From: CG2-30-40-21 sp043806395
GTDB taxonomy: Bacteria > UBA9089 > CG2-30-40-21
NCBI GenBank assembly: GCA_043806395.1
Contig: JAZDHC010000136.1
Coordinates: 1 to 5,079 of the forward strand
Reading direction: 5' to 3'
DNA: 5,079 bases
Part shown: one piece after another, positions 1-5,060 of the stretch
Position numbering within the stretch: the stretch's first letter is position 1
Layout: the number at the start of each line of letters is the position of its first letter
Notes under the pieces: model-generated
The model's database searches: none
Told to the model about the DNA's origin: nothing
Seen by the model: the letters and a program-made list of their open reading frames with translations, nothing else
Program-made: the position numbers and the translations under genes

Positions 1-30
1 ACTAAACAAGCATGGATGGCTGCATTTCCC

Positions 31-94
31 TAATTCCCCCTTAGAAAAGGGGGTTAGGGGGTTGTAATTCCCTCTTGGGAGGAGTTAGGGGTGG
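31..94. repeat. Two degenerate tandem copies of a C/G-rich palindromic repeat
   Basis: Two similar units lie head to tail, about 31-64 and 65-94. Each begins TAATTCCC, has a CTT in the middle and ends in GTTAGGGG. The first unit contains a perfect 7-bp stem, CCCCCTT / AAGGGGG, with a 4-base loop (36-53). The second has decayed, with only a short CCTC/GAGG stem left. Repeats of this look are dispersed in many environmental bacterial genomes (recalled, not searched). It lies about 195 bases before the first gene and has no T-run after the stem, so a terminator role is not supported. Confidence 0.6.
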
Positions 95-235
95 ATAATC
101 CTCTGCAACCCTATGATGAACAGTTTTGAACCATGCCCAAAGTAGGGATAATTCATTTGGTTGTCCGAATAATCTTGCAAAGGTGGTGATAATAAAGGGA
201 TTCTTGCTTGAAGGTGATTTGCTTAACTTAATGTC

Positions 236-255
236 GTCAGGGCATTCTCCCTGAC
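236..255 (+). promoter_or_regulatory. Perfect hairpin in the leader of the secreted-protein gene
   Basis: GTCAGGG and CCCTGAC form a perfect 7-bp stem around a 6-base loop (CATTCT). It ends 33 bases before the start codon at 289 and 18 bases before the ribosome binding site. No T-run follows, so it is not an intrinsic terminator. If the transcript begins near 236, it would be a 5'-end stem that could stabilise the mRNA. The only promoter-like pair seen upstream is weak (TTGCTT at 204-209 and CTTAAT at 227-232, 17-base spacing), so this placement is inference. Confidence 0.4.
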
Positions 256-288
256 AGTAGTAATTTGAATGAAGGGAGGTGAGAAAGA

Positions 289-1431
289 ATGAAGAAAATA
301 CTTTTCGGCGTCCTTGCTGTTGTCTTGTCTTCTGGCATATCCTATGCCGCAGATGTTCAACAGCAGGATGCATCCGTTGGTCTAACTGTCCCTCAGATTA
401 TTGAGCTTGTGGGTATTGATATGTCGGAGACGGTGACGCCGGGGCCGGAGGATTATGCGAGGGATTTGCAGGTGGCAAGGGTGGTGAATGATAGCGGGCA
501 GCAATGGGGGCAACAGGTAATTGCGGCACGGTCAATTGATCCTGGTACTGTTGAATTTAACAACTTTAGGACACCAGGGGCAGTAATTACTGACCCTAAC
601 CCTCCGATATATTGCCATTCAGACGGAACTGTTTTTACTCTCCTTGTATGGGCAGCACTTAGTGCAACAGCTCCTGTTGTATTCCCTGCTACCGATACTA
701 CTAAGGCTGTAACTACGGATAGATTGACATGGATTCGAGATGTTGGAGTAGGAACGGGTCAAGGAAAAGGTCCTGGACATGTTTTTCAAAATGACAGATG
801 GACATTCTACACCCAATCTGTCCAACTCACCGGCATCTCCAACAACACCGGCAACGAAGCCGCCCTCGACAATGCCATGTACGATGCCAATAATGACATT
901 GGCAAGGGGTTTGCTGAGAGGACTGATGCGTTGGCTTTGACCATATTCACCAATGCCCAGGATGGGGCAGCGTTGTATGTTCACGGCTTACAGCCAGCAA
1001 CTCAACAGAACATTTTAAGGCTGGAAGATACCTATGTGTCGGTTTGCACAGAGAAGACTTACATCTTGCAAAACGACCTTGAGGGTGCGTATGCCAATGC
1101 TTGCTCAGGTGATGTGATGGAAACAACAAGTAAGGTTGCAAGTGATACGCAGCGCGTTGAGGACAACCCAAGGAATAACATGGGCGGTGAGGGTACTTAT
1201 ACCGCTACCATGGGAACAGATGGGGGAGTTCATAATGGTTTAGCCACAAACAAGGCGTATTCCACATGGCTTCGCATCCACAATCAGTCACAGCACCTGT
1301 TTGAGGTCAAGATGTCCACTAAGGCACCAAGATTGATTGTTGTCAACCTTGGCATTGCCAATCTGGCAAGGTACACAGAGGGTGAGTATACAAATACATT
1401 GACCTTCACACTTATGCCAATTGTTGGCTAA
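289..1431 (+). CDS. Secreted protein of unknown function, probably beta-rich
   Basis: Function is not recognised. The 380-residue product starts with a clear Sec signal peptide: Lys-Lys at 2-3, a hydrophobic core at about 4-16 and an Ala-x-Ala-like site (SYA) with cleavage predicted after residue 20. The mature part is rich in Thr, Asn, Gly and Val, with only three cysteines (109, 253, 272) and no CxxCH motif, lipobox or C-terminal anchor. It opens with a VGLTVPQIIEL segment and ends with GEYTNTLTFTLMPIVG. Such end strands recall exported beta-sandwich proteins (fimbrial, DUF4402-like or WxL-like), but this is only a resemblance. The ATG at 289 is favoured by a strong GGGAGGTGAG site (274-283). 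The gene is separated from dsrC by a repeat and a strong promoter, so it is probably not part of the dsr operon. Codon use is patchy: G-ending codons around 421-530, A/T-ending around 590-800, C-ending around 811-905. Confidence 0.8.
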   Translation: MKKILFGVLAVVLSSGISYAADVQQQDASVGLTVPQIIELVGIDMSETVTPGPEDYARDLQVARVVNDSGQQWGQQVIAARSIDPGTVEFNNFRTPGAVITDPNPPIYCHSDGTVFTLLVWAALSATAPVVFPATDTTKAVTTDRLTWIRDVGVGTGQGKGPGHVFQNDRWTFYTQSVQLTGISNNTGNEAALDNAMYDANNDIGKGFAERTDALALTIFTNAQDGAALYVHGLQPATQQNILRLEDTYVSVCTEKTYILQNDLEGAYANACSGDVMETTSKVASDTQRVEDNPRNNMGGEGTYTATMGTDGGVHNGLATNKAYSTWLRIHNQSQHLFEVKMSTKAPRLIVVNLGIANLARYTEGEYTNTLTFTLMPIVG

Positions 1432-1432
1432 T

Positions 1433-1467
1433 CGTAGGGAGGGCAGACACATAGGTCTGCCCCTACG
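1433..1467. repeat. Palindromic repeat just after the secreted-protein gene
   Basis: GGGCAGAC (1441-1448) and GTCTGCCC (1455-1462) form a perfect 8-bp stem with a 6-base loop. An outer 5-bp CGTAG / CTACG pairing (1433-1437 with 1463-1467) extends it across a 3-base bulge. It begins one base after the stop codon. No T-run follows (GAACGAATG comes next), so it looks like a REP-type intergenic palindrome rather than an intrinsic terminator. It could still protect the 3' end of the upstream mRNA. Confidence 0.6.
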
Positions 1468-1525
1468 AACGAATGTTTGTAATGTCAGGCAAATCCACTA
1501 AAAGAGAAGAATCCCTTTGTTATTG

Positions 1526-1559
1526 GGGCGGTTTAATATATCGCCCAAAAAACTTTTTT
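1526..1559 (+). terminator. Weak candidate terminator upstream of the dsrC promoter
   Basis: A GGGCG / CGCCC stem (1526-1530 with 1542-1546) has an 11-base loop. It can be lengthened by TT/AA pairing across one bulged G. Six A and one C separate it from a run of six T at 1554-1559. The T-run sits too far from the stem for a textbook intrinsic terminator. The position, between the upstream gene and a new promoter, is where one would be expected. Confidence 0.3.
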
Positions 1560-1570
1560 ATGAAGGTATC

Positions 1571-1610
1571 AAAAAAATAAGTTGACATATTGAAAAATCT
1601 ATGATATGAT
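1571..1610 (+). promoter_or_regulatory. Near-consensus sigma-70 promoter of dsrC with upstream A-tract
   Basis: The -35 box TTGACA (1582-1587) matches consensus exactly. A spacer of exactly 17 bases leads to a -10 box TATGAT (1605-1610, 5 of 6). Just upstream of the -35 box, 1571-1580 is all A/T, with seven A in a row, and resembles a UP element. Transcription would start near 1617, giving a leader of about 37 bases before the dsrC ATG. This is the only strong promoter seen in the window. It suits DsrC, which is among the most abundant proteins in many sulfate reducers. Confidence 0.85.
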
Positions 1611-1640
1611 ATTTTTCCATCAGGCTGGGAGGAAAAATAA

Positions 1641-1648
1641 AAGGAGGA
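1641..1648 (+). promoter_or_regulatory. Ribosome binding site of dsrC that fixes its start
   Basis: AAGGAGGA is close to the full anti-Shine-Dalgarno complement and ends 5 bases before the ATG at 1654. It supports that start against the in-frame ATG at 1606, which lies inside the -10 box and upstream of the predicted transcript start. Confidence 0.85.
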
Positions 1649-1653
1649 AATCT

Positions 1654-1986
1654 ATGGCTTTTGAATTTAATGGTAAATCGTATGAGGCTGACGAAGATGG
1701 GTATCTGTTGAATCTTGAGGATTGGTCTGAGGATGTGGCTAATTATATTGCCTCAACAGAAGAGGTTGAGATGACACCTGCTCATTGGGAGGTAGTGAAT
1801 TTTTTAAGGGCATATTATGAGGAATATAAGATTGCTCCGATGATCAAGATATTGATCAAGGAGATGAAGAATAAGTTTGGTGCGGAAAAAGGGAATAACG
1901 CATATCTTTATGAGCTTTATCCCTCTGGTCCTGCCAAGCAGGCATGTAAGATTGCCGGGCTGCCGAAACCAACGGGTTGTGTGTAA
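1654..1986 (+). CDS. dsrC: DsrC, sulfur-carrier protein of dissimilatory sulfite reduction
   Basis: DsrC is a small cytoplasmic protein that accepts sulfur from the DsrAB sulfite reductase as a trisulfide between two cysteines and passes it to the DsrMKJOP complex. The 110-residue product is of normal length. The whole DsrC/TusE fold is covered, with an N-terminal FEFNGKSYEADEDGYL segment and IAPMIKILIKEM in the middle. The C-terminal arm is PSGPAKQACK-IAGLPKPTGCV. Both redox cysteines are present, Cys98 and the penultimate Cys109, eleven residues apart, and they are the only cysteines. TusE and other homologues lacking the first cysteine act in tRNA thiolation, so this is a true DsrC. The start is taken at 1654, not at an upstream in-frame ATG at 1606, because the latter overlaps the promoter and adds a 16-residue basic extension foreign to the family. 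dsrM follows 196 bases downstream, beyond an inverted repeat. Confidence 0.97.
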   Translation: MAFEFNGKSYEADEDGYLLNLEDWSEDVANYIASTEEVEMTPAHWEVVNFLRAYYEEYKIAPMIKILIKEMKNKFGAEKGNNAYLYELYPSGPAKQACKIAGLPKPTGCV

Positions 1987-1995
1987 TCAGGTAGA

Positions 1996-2098
1996 TAGGC
2001 TGTAGGTGTTTAGGCTGTAGGGGCAAAGAAGCAGAGATAACTGATGTAAATCTGCCTCTTCTGAGCCTATAGCCTAACAGTCTACAGCCTAAACACCT
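1996..2098. repeat. Long inverted repeat filling the dsrC-dsrM gap
   Basis: A perfect 17-bp pair, 2004-2020 (AGGTGTTTAGGCTGTAG) with 2082-2098, brackets a partly self-complementary interior. There GGGGCAAAGAAGCAGA (2021-2036) roughly pairs with the stretch 2051-2067. The 11-mer TAGGCTGTAGG occurs directly at 1996-2006 and 2011-2021, and related forms (CTATAGCCTA, CTACAGCCTA) lie in the opposite arm. The spacer appears to be built from copies of one short word in both orientations. No T-run follows. As RNA it would form a long hairpin that could slow read-through or protect the dsrC transcript. It could also be a small non-autonomous mobile element; no clear target duplication is seen. Confidence 0.7.
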
Positions 2099-2169
2099 TA
2101 AGTAGTTACAAAATCAGCGTAAATAAACAATAAATCCCGAAAAACCCTCAAAAGGGTGATATTATTGGT

Positions 2170-2176
2170 AGGTGGA
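2170..2176 (+). promoter_or_regulatory. Ribosome binding site of dsrM
   Basis: AGGTGGA ends 6 bases before the ATG at 2183. The longer reading from GTG 2156 has AAAAGG directly abutting the start, with no spacing, so the ATG is favoured. A small ACCCT/AGGGT hairpin (2144-2157) would cover that GTG. Confidence 0.6.
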
Positions 2177-2182
2177 TGTAAA

Positions 2183-2908
2183 ATGCTGTCAACAAGTTAT
2201 ACCTTTCTTGCTTATTTTGCTATAGTGATTTTTGTTTTTGGTATTTTGTGTAAGACATGGAAATATGCTGTTATTCCAAATCCGCTCAAGATACCCCTTA
2301 CCCCTGCCCCAACAAACGCCCATGGTGTTATTCTCCGCATGATTTTTGAGTTAGTATTTTTCAAAAGCCTGTTCAAAAGCAATAAATTTACTTGGATGGG
2401 CGGATATGCCTTTCATCTTGCCCTTTTGGTTGTAATTGCCAGCCATATCAGATTTTTTGTCTCACCCGTACCAGAGCCGATTATGATTCTTCAAACCTTT
2501 TTACAAACCATGGGTATATTTATTGGTTTATTCTTTATCGCACCCATTGCCTATCTTTTTATCCGCAGGGTTTGGGTGGATAGAACTCGTTTTGTTTCCA
2601 TATTTGCTGATTATTTTGTTCTTAGCCTACTCTTTTTCATAGGGTTATCTGGTATAACCATGAAATATCTCATCCGTCCTGACCTTGTTCAAGTCAAAAC
2701 ATTTATCTTGGGACTCCTTTCATTTCAACCAGAACCAATGCCAACAAATCCTATATTTATCACCCATTTTACATTGATATTGATACTCTTAGTATATTTT
2801 CCATTTAGTAAACTAATGCATAGCGGTGGGATATTCTTTAGCCCCACGAGGAATCAGATTGATAACCCGAGGGAGAAAAGGCATGTTAACCCCTGGGATA
2901 AAAGGTAA
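2183..2908 (+). CDS. dsrM: DsrM, heme b membrane subunit of the DsrMKJOP complex
   Basis: DsrM is the NarI-like integral membrane subunit that exchanges electrons with the quinone pool through b hemes and passes them to DsrK. The 241-residue product has five hydrophobic segments, at about 7-24, 73-93, 107-127, 138-158 and 190-210. Four histidines fit two bis-His hemes: His78 and His88 in segment two, His195 and His213 at and after segment five. Their spacings, 10 and 18 residues, are the same as those of the E. coli NarI ligands (56/66 and 187/205, from memory). The hydrophilic tail GGIFFSPTRNQIDNPREK...NPWDK is typical of DsrM and distinguishes it from NarI. The start at ATG 2183 is chosen for its ribosome binding site; a GTG at 2156 would add nine residues. 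No good promoter is seen just upstream, so it probably depends on read-through from dsrC across the inverted repeat. dsrK follows after a 140-base gap. Confidence 0.93.
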   Translation: MLSTSYTFLAYFAIVIFVFGILCKTWKYAVIPNPLKIPLTPAPTNAHGVILRMIFELVFFKSLFKSNKFTWMGGYAFHLALLVVIASHIRFFVSPVPEPIMILQTFLQTMGIFIGLFFIAPIAYLFIRRVWVDRTRFVSIFADYFVLSLLFFIGLSGITMKYLIRPDLVQVKTFILGLLSFQPEPMPTNPIFITHFTLILILLVYFPFSKLMHSGGIFFSPTRNQIDNPREKRHVNPWDKR

Positions 2909-2920
2909 GAAAGAGAGATA

Positions 2921-3021
2921 TGTCCACAGATTACACAGATTGCACAGATTGAGGAAAGAAAGGGAATGAATAAGAGGGATCTGTTGTATTTAATCTGTGA
3001 AATCTGTGCAATCTGTGGATA
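2921..3021. repeat. Inverted repeat of CACAGATT-type units in the dsrM-dsrK gap
   Basis: Two 30-base arms, 2921-2950 and 2992-3021, match as inverted copies at 27 of 30 positions, and one of the three differences is a G-T wobble in RNA. Each arm is itself three tandem units of about 9 bases, ACAGATT on the left and AATCTGT on the right. The loop is 41 bases (2951-2991). Short repeats with this wording are dispersed in many environmental genomes (recalled, not searched). A TTTT-C-TTT stretch follows at 3024-3031, so partial transcription termination before dsrK is possible, but the large loop argues against a standard terminator. Confidence 0.75.
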
Positions 3022-3048
3022 GATTTTCTTTGAAGGATGGATTAAAAA

Positions 3049-4563
3049 GTGGCAAAGGTAGAAATAAATGTTCCAAAACTTACAGGTAAGATAGAGACAC
3101 CCCATATTCAACCAGGGGCATCCCTTGCTTGCCAACATCATAAGGCTAATGAACAGCTTCTTACAGGGCTGGGCTATCCCTCAAGCCTTGTTGAAAATTG
3201 GCAGGAAATAGCGATTGCCAAGATGGGGGAGTTGCTGGATAAGTATAAGTCATTAAAACTCTACATGGATATTTGTGTTCGTTGTGGGGCATGTGCGGAT
3301 AAGTGTCAATTTTACCTTGGCACAGGTGATCCAAAAAATACGCCTGTTGGAAGGCAGGAATTGTTTAGAAAGGTCTATCGCCGTTATTTTACTCCGGCTG
3401 GTAAGTTGCTTGGAAATCTGGCTGGTGCTGAGGATTTTACTGAGGAAGTGCTGAAAGAATGGTATGCTTATTTTCATCAGTGTTCTCAATGCCGTAGATG
3501 CTGTCTTGCCTGTCCTTATGGCATTGATACCGCTGAAATATCTATGGCTGCCCGGGAGATAATGCATTCCATAGGGTTGGGCACAAAGTATGTGGATGAG
3601 ATTGTACTCAAGGTGTTTAATATTGGCAATAATCTGGGTATGCAGCCCAAGGCAATAAAAAGCAGCTTAGACTTTTGCGTGGATGAGATAAAGGAACTTC
3701 TTGAGGAAAAGGGGATTATGGGCGTTGATGTAAAAATTCCCATGGATGTTGAGGGTGCAGAAGTATTGTTGGTTGTCCCTTCGGCTGATTTTTTTGCCTC
3801 TCCTCATATCGAGTCATTGATAGGATATGCCAAGGTGTTTCATCAGGCTGGCATAAGCTGGACGCTTTCATCGTATGCCTCTGAGGCTGGAAATTTTGGT
3901 ATGTTTATGGGTAGTTATGATGGGATGCAAAAGGTTGCATCAAGGGTTGGTCAGGCAGTACGGGACCTCAAGGTAAAGCGATTGGTTATTGGTGAGTGCG
4001 GGCATGCGTATCGTATTGCTTACAGCTTCTGGAATACCTTGATTGGTCCGTTTGATACCCTTGATCCGAAGTATCCAATACCGCAACATATCTGTGAGTT
4101 TACCTATGATCTGATTAAAGCCGGGGCACTCAGGCTTGATAAATCAGCAAATGATGAGTTTGTGGTGACATATCATGACTCTTGTAATGTTGCCCGTGGC
4201 TCTCGAATGGGTGATATGCCTGGCGGTCAGTTTGATATACCGCGGGAGATAATTAAGGCATGTTGTAATAAATTTGTGGATATGCCACAGGATACTATCA
4301 GAGAGAATACCTTCTGTTGTGGCGGCGGCGCCGGATTATTAACCGATGAGATGCTTGATATTCGTGTCAAAGGGGCAATGCCCAGGATGCAGGCATTAAA
4401 ACAAGTAGTAGATTCCCATGGCGTAAACTTCTTTGCCCTTATCTGTGCTATTTGTAAGGCACAATTTACCAAGATGTTTCCTATGTATGGATTGTCAATG
4501 GATATGGTTGGTGGGGTGCATCAGTTAGTGAGTCGGGCGATTGTGCTTGGGGCAAAGGAATAA
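3049..4563 (+). CDS. dsrK: DsrK, catalytic iron-sulfur subunit of the DsrMKJOP complex
   Basis: DsrK is the HdrD-like cytoplasmic subunit thought to reduce the DsrC trisulfide or disulfide with electrons from DsrM. The product is 504 residues. The N-terminal part has two ferredoxin-type [4Fe-4S] motifs: CxxCxxCxxxC at Cys76/79/82/86, followed by FYLGTGDPKNTPVGRQEL, and CxxCxxCCxxCP at Cys145/148/151/155. The C-terminal part has the CCG-type cysteines that in this family hold a special catalytic [4Fe-4S] cluster: GECGHA (Cys317), HDSCN (Cys379), CCGGGAG (Cys423/424) and CAIC (Cys466/469). The GTG start at 3049 is the first possible start after an in-frame TAA at 3043-3045. It is served by AAGGATGGA (3033-3041). 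dsrJ begins 12 bases after the stop, so the two are co-translated. No dsrL lies between them, unlike in purple sulfur bacteria. Confidence 0.97.
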   Translation: MAKVEINVPKLTGKIETPHIQPGASLACQHHKANEQLLTGLGYPSSLVENWQEIAIAKMGELLDKYKSLKLYMDICVRCGACADKCQFYLGTGDPKNTPVGRQELFRKVYRRYFTPAGKLLGNLAGAEDFTEEVLKEWYAYFHQCSQCRRCCLACPYGIDTAEISMAAREIMHSIGLGTKYVDEIVLKVFNIGNNLGMQPKAIKSSLDFCVDEIKELLEEKGIMGVDVKIPMDVEGAEVLLVVPSADFFASPHIESLIGYAKVFHQAGISWTLSSYASEAGNFGMFMGSYDGMQKVASRVGQAVRDLKVKRLVIGECGHAYRIAYSFWNTLIGPFDTLDPKYPIPQHICEFTYDLIKAGALRLDKSANDEFVVTYHDSCNVARGSRMGDMPGGQFDIPREIIKACCNKFVDMPQDTIRENTFCCGGGAGLLTDEMLDIRVKGAMPRMQALKQVVDSHGVNFFALICAICKAQFTKMFPMYGLSMDMVGGVHQLVSRAIVLGAKE

Positions 4564-4564
4564 A

Positions 4565-4570
4565 AGGTGA
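4565..4570 (+). promoter_or_regulatory. Ribosome binding site of dsrJ
   Basis: AGGTGA, two bases after the dsrK stop codon, ends 5 bases before the ATG at 4576. An in-frame GTG at 4567 lies inside this site and is therefore an unlikely start. Confidence 0.65.
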
Positions 4571-4575
4571 GGTTT

Positions 4576-4944
4576 ATGAACAAGCTGATAGCCATATTTG
4601 TTGTATTAATATTTGGCGTGGTGTTATCCTCCCCATTTGTGGTTAATGCCATTAGAGGGGGAAATAAAGGCGTGCCAAAGCTCGACCTTGTCCTGCCTTC
4701 GTCAGGGAAGTGTATTAAAGACAAGGAATACATGCGGACAAACCATATGGATCTCCTTAAAAAGGCAAGGGTTAAGGCAGTCCGTGATGGGGTAAGGATA
4801 AAGGATTATAGCCTGAAGAATTGTCAAACATGTCATCAAAAACGGGATGAGTTTTGTGACCGTTGTCATAACTTCGTTGGGGTAAAGCCGGAGTGTTTTG
4901 AATGTCATTATTATCCTACGGGCAAGGAAGAATGTAAGAGGTAA
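4576..4944 (+). CDS. dsrJ: DsrJ, membrane-anchored triheme cytochrome c
   Basis: DsrJ is the periplasmic triheme c subunit of the DsrMKJOP complex. The 122-residue product has one N-terminal hydrophobic segment (about 4-23), which in studied DsrJ is an uncleaved anchor. Three heme-binding motifs sit close together at the C-terminus: CQTCH (83-87), CDRCH (94-98) and CFECH (107-111). Cys46, followed by the conserved YMRTNHMDLL, is the equivalent of the cysteine proposed as axial ligand of an unusual His/Cys heme; in Allochromatium vinosum DsrJ it is also numbered 46 (recalled). One further cysteine, Cys120, lies near the end outside any heme motif. The ATG at 4576 is preferred over an in-frame GTG at 4567 because of ribosome binding site spacing. 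The gene is tightly coupled to dsrK; dsrO and dsrP would be expected downstream. Confidence 0.95.
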   Translation: MNKLIAIFVVLIFGVVLSSPFVVNAIRGGNKGVPKLDLVLPSSGKCIKDKEYMRTNHMDLLKKARVKAVRDGVRIKDYSLKNCQTCHQKRDEFCDRCHNFVGVKPECFECHYYPTGKEECKR

Positions 4945-4978
4945 CTGCTCAATATCTTGTGGAAAGTGGAAAGGATTA

Positions 4979-5060
4979 GCCACAAAGGCACAAAGGCACG
5001 AAGGAATACACAAAGGAAGATATTCTTAGTGTTTTCTTAGTGTCTTGGTGTCTTAGTGGC
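4979..5060. repeat. Long inverted repeat of CACAAAGG-type units after dsrJ
   Basis: The left arm 4979-5018 begins GCCACAAAGGCACAAAGG and the right arm 5023-5060 ends in CTTGGTGTCTTAGTGGC. They are inverted copies with two single-base gaps and several differences, many of which become G-U pairs in RNA. The loop is only about 4 bases. Each arm is made of tandem units of about 9 bases (CACAAAGG on the left, CTTAGTGT on the right). It fills most of the 135 bases after dsrJ; nothing in 4945-5079 looks like the start of dsrO. It resembles dispersed repeats of environmental genomes (recalled, not searched). Confidence 0.75.

Noticed and set aside
269..292. Seven-codon upstream reading frame whose TGA overlaps the ATG at 289
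   Set aside because: It contains the ribosome binding site of the real gene and has no site of its own; the overlap is probably a by-product of the duplicated GAATGAAG word (267-274 and 287-294).
41..373. 110-residue open frame on the - strand over the upstream region
   Set aside because: It runs through the C/G-rich repeat and into the start of the secreted-protein gene, has no ribosome binding site that I can see and resembles no family. Its middle part (about 95-240) reads somewhat protein-like, but I could not support a gene remnant.
1606..1653. N-terminal extension of DsrC from ATG 1606
   Set aside because: The ATG is inside the -10 box, the 16 residues are basic and unlike the family, and the good ribosome binding site serves 1654.
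2106..2134. Possible promoter for dsrM (TTACAA, 17 bases, AATAAA)
   Set aside because: It matches only 3 and 4 of 6 consensus positions in an A/T-rich stretch, so chance is a sufficient explanation.
2156..2182. GTG start for dsrM nine residues upstream
   Set aside because: There is no properly spaced ribosome binding site and a small hairpin covers it; ATG 2183 has AGGTGGA at 6 bases. Not fully excluded.
2921..3021. CRISPR array suggested by repeated CACAGATT units
   Set aside because: Units are about 9 bases with no spacers between them and occur as two opposed arms, so this is an inverted repeat and not a CRISPR.
3253..4733. Several open frames on the - strand opposite dsrK and dsrJ
   Set aside because: They lie opposite strongly conserved coding sequence, have no family resemblance and look like shadows.
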